64,000 bases of DNA from Lasioglossum baleicum (lineage: Eukaryota; Arthropoda; Insecta; Hymenoptera; Halictidae): the NCBI RefSeq assembly GCF_051020765.1, contig NC_134935.1, forward strand, positions 11,037,579 through 11,101,578, in the 5' to 3' direction. Positions 26,536 to 38,856 of this stretch are shown here, one piece after another (position 1 is the stretch's first letter; each line of letters starts with the position of its first letter). The notes under the pieces are model-generated. The model saw only the letters and a list, made by a program, of their open reading frames with translations, had not been told where the DNA came from and ran no database searches. A program made the position numbers and the translations under genes.

Positions 26536-29500
26536 TCAGTCCAAAATGACAACCATGTCATCACCGCGCACTGCTCTCTGCGGATGAGGAGGATGTAAAG
26601 GAGCTGGTAGTCTACGCCACGGTTTGCGCGCTGCTCTTCGGAGTTCCACGGACGAAAGAGATCTCCTAAGTCTTCTGCAGAATTATAGTGAACAATGTTA
26701 AAATGTCAGCCTGTGAGATAGAATTACAAAAAATCAAAATGTTACGAACTTGGTCTGATCCGAGGCGCGGAAGTAAACGTCATCGGGTGCGTCCATCCAT
26801 GAAATTACTTGTTTGCGCGCATTACTTCTAGACAAAGGTGGACCGTGAGGCAAGGTATGTGGATGAGTAGCTCTTCCATTGAGCGGTGGTGCTAGCGGAA
26901 GAACAGGCGGCGCAGTGTGTTCCAAAGTGTGCTTGGGATGTAGCTGCTGAGAATGGTGAGCCCTTTTTGCAGGTGGTCCACCAGGGAGCCCTGCACTTAG
27001 GGCAATACCTGTCAAACATAAAAGGATAATTGTATGACGTTCTATAGAAAACGCGACTACTATTACGTGGACGTAAAATTATGAAACCAATGTTCCATAT
27101 TCCTTCGGAATACAACGATAAACTGTACAATTTAACAAACTTGGTGATTCGTTTGGCTGTATACATAGACTCTTAGGCATTGAATTATTTTACCTTCATC
27201 CCAATCCACGTCAGAGTAGAAGCCAGTAAACAGAGACCACATTCAGTACTAGGACTTGGAACTATAACGAATACAAATAGCAAATGCATGATACGGAAAC
27301 TTACCATCTGATCCGTTGATCTCATCAAATGGAGGTCTTGTGCGTTTTAGGATAGTTTGTTGCGTCGGCATACTGGGTTGCGGTTGAGGCGGCGTCACTG
27401 GCAACCTGTCCACTTCAGATTTATTTGGTACTCTTTCATACAAAAGGCTTCCATCTATAATCATACCGATTAAAAAAAGTTTAATCACGTATCTTTTCAT
27501 TGTTTTTATTCTTAGAACACACTGTAAACGTTTATCACATACCTGGTGCCTTTGGTGGTCTGGGGAAGGAAACTCGATCGGGCTGTTTTCGTTGAGCTGG
27601 CGCCGTAAGGGCTAACCAATCCCAATCCCCGGGCTGCCGAGGAGCAGGGTGATCACCTAAACGCGTTGCTATGTCAGTGACGCGAGGACGAGGTCGAGGA
27701 CGTACAGCTCGCGCTAAAATACGTAATTCCGCCGGGCTTTTTGATGTCAACTGTGGAGAGGCGCAAAGATGCCGCAATGGTGCGGCATTTACAGGTTGAT
27801 GGGGTGCTCGTGCTGCGTGACGTGTGCGTAATTGCGCTGCACACAATCTTCGTGCAGCCCGCGCTAACGCTGAAGTACGTAAGTAAAATGCGGAACGGGT
27901 TTTCATAACAGGCCTGGGAGATCCACCGCCGCCGCCTCCGCTTGCTCCGCTTCCACGTAAATCAACGCCATGAGCACTTGCATAGTGGCGACTTAGATGC
28001 GCCTTGAGCTTGAATTCTTTCCCGCAGGAAGGAATGCTACATCGATGAGGTCTGTGAGCACCGCCAATACCTTTGCTTTCTTCGTCTGAGCCTGCACCGC
28101 CTCTTTTTCTTTCTAAATCAACGTCATCGATGCGTGATGGAACCTACGTACAAAAGTAAAATATATAGTTTCTTTTCAAGAAATAATAATATTTGTTTCC
28201 ATTAAACTTTTATAAAAACGCACCTTGAGACCACCGTATTTCTTCCAATATGTCCAACATGATTGACACAGTCGGCATTGCATATGCGACGGGCCCCAAG
28301 CATACCACTGAGGACTCTGCATAACTTGACAACTTTCACAAGGTTTACCACCACCAACCCCGACCATCAATATACCAGTAGTATCGGCTGTCATATTACC
28401 ATTGCTATTGCCGTTAAGAACACTAGTTGGTTTCCCGTTACTGTTGCTATTACTGTTAGCAAGAGGTACAATCGTCGCCGCGGATGGCGCAGTTGTTGGT
28501 GGAGCTGTCTTATTGTAATTTGGTATATAAACTTGTTTTAGTTTACTTTCAGCTTCTACAGCCTTTACCCTCTTTTGTTGTACGTATCTGTCTGTTGTCT
28601 TCCACATGTAATAATATTCGATCACGTTCTTTAATGTTTTCCATGGTAACTGAAACCATAAACGAATTCATTGTTATTAACCAAGTATAAGACACAAGTC
28701 TCACGTGAGTCATTCTATAAATGTACACTTACAAAGTCTTGACGAATATCAGCGAAATCTTTTCCATATTTGTCAAGGGCCTCCTCAAAAAGATTAGCTT
28801 CGGATGCACTCCACTCTTCCATCTCGTCTCTGCATAATACTGGACCAGTACTAGGCACTAAAGATGACATTGCCTTCGCGACATCATAAGTATGCCGATG
28901 CAAAGTATCCATTGCATGAAACTACGAAGACAAATAAATATAAATTACCTCTATTCGTCCAAAAATGACACTAACATTGTATTGATATAATATAATGATG
29001 TTTACAAGAGTAATGTCCCTCGACGCAGCTGCCGCAGACATATGCAAAGAGGGTTGCTTAACTGAAGACGAACAGTCTAAAGCTCTTGCAAATGTGCCAA
29101 CAGATCTACTGACAACAAGGAATTGATCAATTTGCCGATCTGTTAGCGCATGTCGGGGTGTCCAAACCAAAGTCTCTAAATCCTGTGACCTACGAGGATC
29201 CGATTCCCTTTCAGCAGGAGTGAGCGGAGCTGGTGCTATACCATCGGCTTGATATTTACTGCCTACTCTAATTTCGCCTGAAAATATACATGAATACGTG
29301 TTAAAGATAAAATACATGAAGGTGGTAGAAGTAACTAATAATGTCCAAATTCATATTAATACCTTTGTCAGCAAGCAAAGTACGCTGAGCAGGATCAAAT
29401 ACTAAGCAATAGAAGAAAGAATCTTCTTTGTTCAAATAGCTTAGTAACGATTCTGTTTCGTTTAACAACGTTACACAACATTTGCCCCTTATGTGCGTTG

Positions 29501-32500
29501 CAGGCATGGTTTCTACCTGTCGCGATAGAAACAATTCTCTATGTTTCATTTGATGACGTTGTTTAGAACTTAACTCTGTAACACCTCCGGCGCCCACTAT
29601 GTTGTCTTCTGTCCCTGTATGTAAATGATTTTAATTAGAATAGATCTTATAATTGTAATGTTATGATTAATAAATAGAAAAAGCTTAACTGAAACATATC
29701 TCACATAAGAGAAGAAAAAGAAGATACTAATAACACTAACTTCAATAAATTCGTTACATTACACTTTTAACATAATAGTTGTGAGTTTAATCAGACATTT
29801 TAGCATCATATTAATTATATTAATAAAACAGTAACATAGAAATATTTTATTTTAGTATAGAAATTCGTCCTAACGGTCATTAAATTTGTTCATGCAGTTC
29901 CGGTACTTATACTTTATTCTTCTTCGTTTCAACACAGACAAATTAAATGTAAATGAAACGCAGGAATGTGGCAGAATCAATTAAAAACTTACAACACTCA
30001 AATAAAAATATCAGCAAGAGCGGGCAACAAAAAATAAAAATGAAAGCAATCTTAAGTGATACGTAATTACCTATTTTAACAAAAACAAAATTAACTCTTG
30101 AATAAATGTACATTGTTTAAAGAAGCCTCAGATTACTAAAGAATTATCATATTATGCGGCGGGATTTTTGTTTTAATGAAAGGATGATTGATCGTTTTGA
30201 TGAATATGCAGGATAATTTTTAGGTACTGAAATTCGAATAGATAGACCATCATAATGATCTTCTGAGAAAAAAAAGAGATACAATTACTAGAAATGACAG
30301 GATAAAAGATGAGAATGTTTATGATCATGTATTATCATATATATATATATATGGGTCCATACAGTCTCACACCATTTGAGAAACCATTCTCAAGTCCTCT
30401 TCCACAAAACTTTCAAGAAGAGTTCATGGGTGAACCCAATTTATTGTCTCTTTGGCCTTACAGTGAATTCAGCCTAAACTTACGACATTCACCAAGATTA
30501 CAAAGATTTTTATAAATCCCGCCGCCAGATCAATAGCCTTAAATCATCACTGGCTCCTATGAGACTAATGAGACAATCAAAAGGTACGTGTTTTGGGTTA
30601 CTTACTGATGAATCCCTGTGTAATTACTTGTATTTTCATAATGCACAACTTGGGTTTGCAAATAATTATACAATACTTTATTTTATACTGCACAATATGT
30701 AATCCTGATTTATACTTATGCAAAAATCCACTACTTGCTCGTGTCAATTGATAAAATTCATATTTTTTTCTATTTATTATTAATCATTGCTCTCAAAAAA
30801 AAAATATATATATGTATTATATACACATCTATATATATATATATATATACAATATATACATATTTATATACATGTAACCAAGATTCATCTGTAAGGAGCA
30901 CCTTTTAATTGACTGCTCACTCACCATGAGGCTCTTGGGCCTCGGATAGTGGGGCTTTCAGCCAGCCCCCCTTCCCGCCCCCTTTGTTCATCACTTTGGG
31001 CCCGATCCCATCTTTATTAGTCATTTCCTTAGTAGTATCTGGAATCTCCAGTTTCTGACTCTGCATGTTCGCAGGGGATTCTGATCTCTGCTGCTCCGCA
31101 CTTGCCACTGCAATTTGTATCATAGAACCCACTCTACTATTTTTCACTATTCTCTCGTTTTTTTTTTAAATACAATTTTAATACATGCTCTTATACCTTG
31201 TGATTAAAAGGACTTATAATATGTTTCAGATTTATTGTTCAATGATTTGTAATAATTGGAACTTTTCATCTCACAGTAATGTATAACTGATCAATAGTAA
31301 TATCATATAAAAAGAATTTTGATTCTGTCAACCAATTCCAATCGCGTTTCTATTTACAACTGCATTATAATAGTATTAATTAAATACGGAATAAGTGAAA
31401 TATTAAAAATGGCAATAATTATCTCCATAGACGTATATGAATTATATACTGTGGATTTTTATGCAAATATGCTTTACACAAATCTTTCAAAACGAATAGA
31501 ATCAATACTTTCACAGAATTTCACTTCCTTCTGTTCTACCTTTCACATAAGTCAAACTCTTAATACAAAAGATAAAAGTTTCAGTTTCTCGAGGCAGTAA
31601 ATAAACATAAATTTGCATAAAAATCTGCAGTCTAATGATGAGTATTGGATGTACAGAAAGACTTAATACAATTCAGTACGAAACTCGGCATAAAAGTATT
31701 GGTCCAATATTCCCGCCATAAAAGACGTGTTCGCGAAATGTTTAATTATATTTCGAAATATTAAAATACGAATATCGTAAGGAATGATAAAATATATTTG
31801 AAATAGTATTCTAATACCGCGCTGGGGAGGGGAATATACTAATTGGAACCTCGAACGAATCTCAATCGATATCCAGAAATTCTTGGAGGCGAACGATATA
31901 CTTCTGGACTACGAGCTATCGTCACCGAAAAAGGGGTAAAAGGGACCCTCTGGAAGCATCCGATCCCCGGGGAGCGCGTCCTTGCCGTAACCTTTTCATA
32001 CGTTCCATGCATGAAAATATCGACTCCCGGCAAGACAAAGGTTCGTATATTTTTTTCCTGAAATTCGAAGCACAGAAGAGAGCAAGGTACAGAACTGGCA
32101 GAGAAGGGGGAAAGCCCGATTCGAAGCAAATACCGGCGGACGGACATAGAACCAGTGAGAAAGGGAGAAGAGAGGCAGGGGGTTGGAAAGGGACAGATGT
32201 AAAGAGAAAGAGAGAAATAGCACGGGAGAGTGTACATTCGCGTTATACCCACACACACACATACACACGGGAGCGCGGACGCGCACAGACCCATACGGGC
32301 AGGCATTTGCACTCATACACATACATACATGCATTACATACATTACATACATAAGGTACGAAAGAAGAGGACGGAGGGAAAGAGAAGCGGTAGAGAGAGT
32401 AGATGCTTAAAACGAAGATAGCTAGTGGGGCCCACACCATTTTCGCCCAGGCACACACGGCGTGCTCGCGCGTGTATGCCTGTGTGTGCGTTCCTGTTTT

Positions 32501-35402
32501 CTCTCTGCCCGTTATTCGTGCATGTCTGTGTGCGCGCGCTTGGTTATCGTGTACGTTCCTCTATCGGTGTTCTTACGAGCCTCTGTGTGTCCGAGTACAC
32601 GTAACACATACCCAACCAATCCCTGCGTCAGTCATTCATTTAGTTCAGGGTGGCGGGTGGGGTGGAGGGTGTGGGAGGAGGTGGGGTGGTATAGGGGGGA
32701 CTCGGGTGAGAGAGGTAGAAAGAGGGGGCGGTGGTGGGCTAGCGAGTGCACACCATCCCCCAACCCACCCCCGGCAGATCGATACAACCCCCATTCCACC
32801 CCTCTGCCACCCCCCAACTTTACTTATTATACATTCCCACCCCCCAAATCCCCGCGTCTCATTATCTTTGCCACTGCAAAGGAAAAATCGAGGAAGGTAG
32901 AGAGAGAGAAATAGAGAGAACGGGAGACGTATATACATCGTGTGTATACATATATGCACGCATACATATATATATGTATACACACGTGTACATATATTGA
33001 GATAGGTAAAATACCGAGCGAAATTTTTTTTCTCGGGGAGAGACGCGTTATTTTTCTTTGTATGATAGAACATATTCAAGTGTGACGCCTTTCACGTGAA
33101 CAGGAGCTATCCTGCCGCGCCGGGGTCTTTGAACTTCTATTTGGAAATCATAGTAATGTAAGAACCTTACAAATAGAAGAAGCATTGACCGGACGTTGTT
33201 TATTTTCACTGGAAAATAAGATACGATTTAATTCGGGAGAAAAGTCGAACTCACAACCAGCTTCGTACAGAGCCCGCGAAAACAACTATGTAGCAAGCCT
33301 AATCGGTCGTAGCGTATTTTTTAAACAGTAACTAACGGTTGTACGCTTGTAAACCACGTTTTTTCGTTTACGTCAATCTCTTTCGAATTCTGCGATCGTC
33401 GGTTACACCCGATATACACTACATTCGGGACGACAGTTATCAACAGAGTTTAATAAAAATTCACCCGCATATCATTGATATAATTTTCGTACGGCGAATG
33501 GAAAAATATATTTTCATTTTGTTCATTCAGAGATGACTATCGATCTCTCTCTCTCCGTAAGACAGGAGAAACAAGATAAATTATATTACTACTCTTGTAC
33601 ATTCATTATTAGACTGCAGATGTTTATGCGATTATTTAATATTTATACACTAACTTATAAAATATAGACTTGAACGGATACATTACTACCAGATAAAATG
33701 ATTCTATTTGAATTTATGTAATGTTATTAAATATTTAAATGTATATACTATAAATGCATAAAAATTCACAGTCTCAATATATTAATATTCTGTTATAATT
33801 GCCCAAACATCACTGAAAATAGTTGACACAATAGTTTCTATAATTTTGTGACGATATAATTGCATTGAAAATTAAATTTTTGTTTGTTACTAGAGTGAAT
33901 TGCCAATACCAAGATGTTTCTGGTAACTGGAATTATAATAGTTTAAAAAGGGGTATAGAGAATATATCACATCGAACTCTGTAAATTTTACTTACATTGA
34001 TGTTTATCAGCAAGCATTATTAATGTAGAAGGTAAGTCCCTCCGCCTGAAGAAGCACATAACTTTTGCTTCAACATTTCCACTTGCCGTCTAAAAAACAA
34101 ATTTAATGTATGTGAGAAGAATATCTATGCTATATTATTGAATATTTATCTAAATGTATTCGTCTACTGAATTATTCGAATGTTGTAAGTAGCATATATA
34201 AAAATATATAGAATATGGTTCAATTTATAATGATAAATAGAAAGCAATATAAAAGTTCAGAATTTCTGCTATATTCAAACACAGTCATTATTTCCTTACC
34301 TTATTTAATTCTTCTATCCTCCTTATTTGGTAGGGAGATGTGGAAGATGTTTCAAAATATACGTAGTCTAGAAATAAAAAACAAAGAACATATTTTAGGA
34401 GACCAACAAAAGTTAGTATACAAATTTCTATTATTCATAATATACGCCAGTGATACCATAAATGTATAATATTAATATATTACGTCCGTGCATGCTCAAG
34501 AATATATTTTCAATTTAGGAAAATTTCTGCTTTAAATGCTACTCCTTGAAATACTATGTATTTCAATATTTTCAATGGAATCCCTACTCGCGTTTCATCT
34601 ATTCATTCACATACGGAGTATACAAACATAAATTAACACCACCATTCCGAAAATATGATACAATACTAGTCACGGTATCGGAAAAAAAAGTTTCATATAC
34701 CGTATACTAAAAACAAACCTCACGCGAATTCAAAATACAGCATTATTATGAATAAAAATTCAAACAGTGAAATGCTCAGATAATTGCAAATACTTCGAAC
34801 GGTGTGAGCGTACACGGAACGCGGTACGGATGTAGATGTTCATTTCGTTGTACCTCGATAATATCGAGGAAACAGAAATATCGGTTTGCGGGAATTTAAG
34901 AGATCTTTGGATCGTTTGACTTATGCAGAAAATTACTCAATGATCTATGTAGGGAATGGGATTACGATTCAGAATCTAAAAACGTTGCTAAACATCGAAA
35001 TATCGGAATTTAATCATCAAAATTCATCGTGCAAGAAATTAGCATGACCTGGACGAAGGGCGAGCGAGAGCGTAAGAGGGGAAGGGGGGATGGCGATGGG
35101 AGAGGGATGGGGGAGGGGGTTAGAAGGAAAGCAGACGTACGTATAGGACGCTAGAAAAGAGAAAGAGAGAAAGAGAGCAGAGGAGGAAGAGACGGGAGAG
35201 ATCCAGATGAAGAGAGGAAAGTGTCGAGGGGCTGAGCGCGGGTAAAATGTAGATACAGGGGACGCCATCGCAGATCACCATTCGCAAACATTAATTTCTC
35301 TGGTTAATTAAAGACTGCGCTCTAGACTCGACGCGTGGCCATCAGCCGGCGGAATGTGTGCGGTCACTTTTTACCTCCCACCCGGTACATGTTGGCCGTC
35401 AT
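26536..35402 (-). CDS. MTA1-like: MTA1-like NuRD complex subunit (BAH-ELM2-SANT-GATA)
   Basis: Twelve in-phase exons give about 886 residues: 35375-35402, 34300-34367, 33996-34089, 30925-31107, 29363-29614, 29006-29277, 28733-28921, 28224-28649, 27543-28143, 27305-27454, 26750-27008 and 26536-26674. The 28-nt first exon encodes MTANMYRVG and continues into DYVYFE, as in vertebrate MTA proteins. The BAH domain spans exons 2-5 (FFRRRD, PATHIRGKC), and ELM2 is in exon 6 (SVGTFARALDCSSS). SANT is in exons 7-8 (EWSASEANLFEEAL, EYYYMWKTTDRY). A GATA finger at ~467-504 is CESC...CRLCQSC, and a C-X4-C-X12-H-X4-H finger at ~539-563 follows. The RBBP4-binding arginine-rich repeats are KTRSAFYLRTS.. and LRRSLSSVELRRAARKPW. 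MTA proteins scaffold HDAC1/2 and RBBP4 in the nuclear NuRD deacetylase. The 183-nt exon 4 is phase 1-1 and could be skipped. The donor at 26750 is a weak GTTCGT, chosen on frame. Confidence 0.93.
31448..31633. mobile_element. AGACTGC-family small TIR element, MTA1-like intron copy 1
   Basis: The left end ACTGTGGATTTTTATGCA and the right end TGCATAAAAATCTGCAGTCT are imperfect inverted repeats. The same ends occur at 33611-33774, 44053-44179 and 55495-55677. The element is about 186 bp and non-coding. Confidence 0.6.
32240..32990. repeat. Microsatellite-rich tract in MTA1-like intron 3
   Basis: The tract holds CA repeats with CATACATA units (32250-32350), AGAGAGA stretches, a G-rich then C-rich stretch at 32650-32850 (GGGTGGGGTGG, CCACCCCCCAA) and TATA/CATA repeats at 32930-32990. 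Several overlapping open frames here are low-complexity artefacts on both strands. Confidence 0.7.
33611..33774. mobile_element. AGACTGC-family small TIR element, MTA1-like intron copy 2
   Basis: It starts AGACTGCAGATGTTTATGC and ends GCATAAAAATTCACAGTCT, about 164 bp in all. It belongs to the same family as the copies at 31.4, 44.1 and 55.5 kb. Confidence 0.7.
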
Positions 35403-37522
35403 GTTGCTGGCGTCCTGTGTGGCCCCGAGAGCGAAATTAGCGTTCTCGTGGTTACCGTGGTTCTCGTGGTATTCGGCCGGCATCGGCATGAAGGCTTCTC
35501 GTCCTCCAACCACGCGAATCTATCAGCCGACACTTCCCACTTGTCCACGGAGTCAACACTTCGCGGTGTCACTCCATCGTGTTTGTTTGTCCCTCTGATC
35601 GACTCGAAACAGAAAAAAAAAGATCGCACTCCGGCTATCCCTATATCGCGCCTGCACCGAGACTCGTTCCCGCCTAGAATCGAACACTTGACGGTCCCCG
35701 CGAGTAGCAGCACTAAAAACGCGCGAATAACCCGCACTCGTTTCGACTCACGTGTCCGTTACCGTGACGAACATCGTCAGTGGCCGTTGCTCCGTTCATA
35801 CGGGAACACCGCCATTTTCATTTCGCCGAGCGGGCTACATATACGACCAGGCGAGACTGCCAGCTCCCCTCTACCGGAGCTCGGTTCACTCGCTTTCCTC
35901 CGAACTGTCCGAACCCGCGTGCATTCGAAACTTTACCGAGACATACGATATCGAAATTCGTAAGCGTCCCTTACTTCGATCCGGCTCGACACGGGTACCT
36001 ACTTTCACGAATTTTCGGTGAAAAACGCGCGATCCCGACGATACAACCCGGTCAACGAATACCACAAAACAAGGCCACTGGTCGGATACTACCAAGACTC
36101 GACGATTGCGCGGTCTTCACAGCGTCTGCGTTATCCTACCGAGGAGTGGGGGTAACTGGACGATGGAGTGCCAATTTTTCGGCGCATTCGCGAATCCGAC
36201 CGGGAAATTTGAATTTCATTCTTTACACATATATATTTTATTTCAGAACTGTGTACCTGTGTACGCTCGGAAATGATCGTAATATCGGGACTATCATTTT
36301 TATCGAATAACAGGGTGAGACTGATTGGGTCAATGAACAAATTGTAATTTACTTATGAATGTTGAAATTATATTTACAATAAGTGAATAAATGAAATGCT
36401 TTTGTATAGTATATGAAATATTTATATATTTACGAAATTAGTCTTTCTATACAATTGCTTATGCGCAGTCACATATTTCATCTGTTTCAATTAATAAAAA
36501 AAGAAATGTATGTAAATGAATAGTTGAAATTACTCACTAGTTTGTAGAGCCTGTGTGAGAGTTTGCCTTTCGCGTAAAACGTTTGGTAATGCGCCTGACT
36601 AATAATAAATAGTGACGAATATGTCGATTTGATGCAAATACGCAACGCAAAGTTATATTCATATGTACATAGTAATAGTAGTAATAGTAGTAGTAATAAT
36701 AATACATGTCGATGACAATGTTCATAATTTAGCATTCTTGTAAATTTAGGTAATCATTTAAGGCACACCCCACGGTCTTTACCAAGCAATTTTGTTCATT
36801 AATATTATATAAATAAATGTATACTGTTGTGGATGCTATTAACCTAGATTTATTATCATATTTCTATTCATAGGAATAATTATTTATACTAAATATAGGT
36901 AATAATCTGTTCTGTACATAATTCTATGTCTTTCTTATGAATCTTTTAAAATGGATAGTCGTATCATTTATTAATGATAATAATGATAGTAACATTAATA
37001 AGAATAACAAGATAATGCATAAATGAGATGCACAAGATGAGAGCATGCTCTTTTCCTTCCATCACGGTGTGAGAATCATGAGTAGTATAAATGTTTTCAT
37101 ATGTGAAACAAAATTTCTTGGTGAATACATTTATGTATTCTTTTAAATAGTTAAAATCGTCAATTTTCTGAAATTCAACAGAAAAAGAACAGCGAGCCCG
37201 TCGATAGTAAAGGATCATATAATGTATACATACTTTCAGTTATGTAATACACGAATATTTATAATTACAATTAAAATTGTATAATACTACTCATGATTTA
37301 ATTTAATATTAATATAAAATACCTATGCCAACTCTGACAGTTTATGTATTTCTATGTACAAGTATAGCATCCAGACTTTGTCCCTCTGGTTGCATGTATC
37401 TACTTACTACGATACTATTGTTTATGGATAAAAAAATACTAATATATCGCATTGTCGTTGCACGGGCAGTGTTTGCGCAGTTTTGTCCATTGATAAGGCA
37501 CCAGCTTTTAGGATCCTGAGAT
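35403..37522. other. MTA1-like 5' flank and Hairless 3' flank
   Basis: The GC-rich part to about 36200 probably contains the MTA1-like 5' UTR and promoter. Long plus-strand frames there (35358-36310) overlap in several registers with no recognisable domain, so I reject them as genes. The rest is AT-rich with a TAG/TAA trinucleotide tract at 36670-36705 and should hold the Hairless 3' UTR. Confidence 0.5.
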
Positions 37523-38856
37523 TCAACCCGCATGCTTCGACAGATTTAGAGGCATATCTAGCAGTCAAATAGAGAGTAATAAAAAATTAATATAATTTAC
37601 AGTATGTAATAGAAACATTGTGCAAACATCTCGAAACACATACCTGAAGGAGGTGTAAGAGTTTGTTCCCTGTAGTCTTTGTAATGATGAACTGGAGGAG
37701 ATGGAGGATGAGGTGGTGGTGGTGCATATAATGGCATAGGAGGTGGATAATGGACGGGTGATGGATAATGCATCCATAAAGGTGCTCTATATGGTCCAGG
37801 AGGTAACATTGGCACACCGTACAATGGATGTTGAAGAGGTGTATTTGTAGTACCAATGTATGGATCTACCCGTACCCTAGGATACGAGTTACTCGATGAG
37901 TATTTCGCAGTTTGTCTGTCGTCTGGCTTCAACAAATTTCTTAGAAAACCTTGCTCATGACTTGGCTTATCTTCTCCCAAGATACTTGTTATGCTGTACG
38001 ACGATAATTGTTTCGGCAATGGAGTTGGAGCACTCGTTGTACAAACAGGTTGCGGTGTTGCGCGTCTTTTAGACGCCTGATCTTCTAAAGACACTCTTTC
38101 CAATTCGCGCAGAATGCGTTTGCGAGGTGAAACGACATTAGGATCTAGAAGGCGTGCTAGTTTGTCGATAATTATATTTAAAACCTTTCCAGTCGGTGTA
38201 CCATTCGTCTTTCGAATTGGCTTAGTATAATTTGTTACTGATTCTGGAAGTAGGTGAGAAGTAGAATCTAATGGACGTCTACGCTTTCTTGCTATTAGGC
38301 GAGGATGTGCACACAGACGGTTTCTTGGATTTCTATAGTAGTAAAAATTAAACTCTGTGGATATCCTACGTCTTGGGTTTGCTTGTTTCCAACAATGATC
38401 TCGTTGCCAAGGACTCGACTGTACCGATGAATTATCATCAGAGACTGTAAGTAGGATCATAGTATTAAGATCATATATGCGTAGCGTATGTATAATGTTA
38501 TTTATTTACTTACCACTAAGAGAAGTAGAACTTTCCTGCCTATTTGGGGTTGTGCTAGCTGGTGGCCAAAATGTTTTTTTCGGGACTGGGAACCATGTAG
38601 TTCTTTCCCCATCTCTACGATGGGACAGCTCTAAAATAAATTTTCCATCTTTGAAGAATTTTAATCGTCCACCAGGTGTTGGAAGTAAATTGTTATCGAT
38701 GCGTGTTTCTGAGTGATGAGTCGGCTGTGGGCTTGAATTTTTACCATTTGCCTTGGTAAGGGTTGAGTGTAATGCAGAAGGATCACGTGAGCACATTTCT
38801 GTTGTGCCCCTCACGTGACCTGCGTGAGTATGACATTCTGCTGACTTCTCACGCAT
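37523..38856 (-). CDS. H: Hairless, Notch-pathway co-repressor
   Basis: Three exons are in phase: 38514-38856, 37644-38444 and 37523-37557, giving about 392 residues. An in-frame stop lies just upstream of the ATG at 38856. The Su(H)-binding block is at residues ~61-99 (PGGRLKFFKDGKFILEL, then TTWFPVPKKTFWPP). A Groucho-type motif YSITSILG is at ~264-271. A proline- and histidine-rich stretch precedes the last exon, and PLNLSKH, the CtBP-binding motif, is at ~384-390 and ends the protein with AG. Hairless bridges the DNA-bound Notch effector Su(H) to the co-repressors Groucho and CtBP and silences Notch targets in the nucleus. The fly protein exceeds 1,000 residues; the compact form fits what is known for bees. 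The final exon encodes only about 11 residues. Confidence 0.95.

Noticed and set aside
27190..27260. Possible extra MTA1-like exon encoding FYSDVDWDEG
   Set aside because: It has a good donor, but no acceptor gives the right phase without a stop. Splicing 27305 directly to 27008 keeps the frame.
31839..32458. Cys- and Val-rich frames in the MTA1-like intron
   Set aside because: They are products of CA/GT repeats within intron 3.
35358..36310. Long overlapping plus-strand frames (201 and 176 codons)
   Set aside because: They lie opposite MTA1-like exon 1 in GC-rich promoter DNA, overlap in several registers, and have no recognisable domain.
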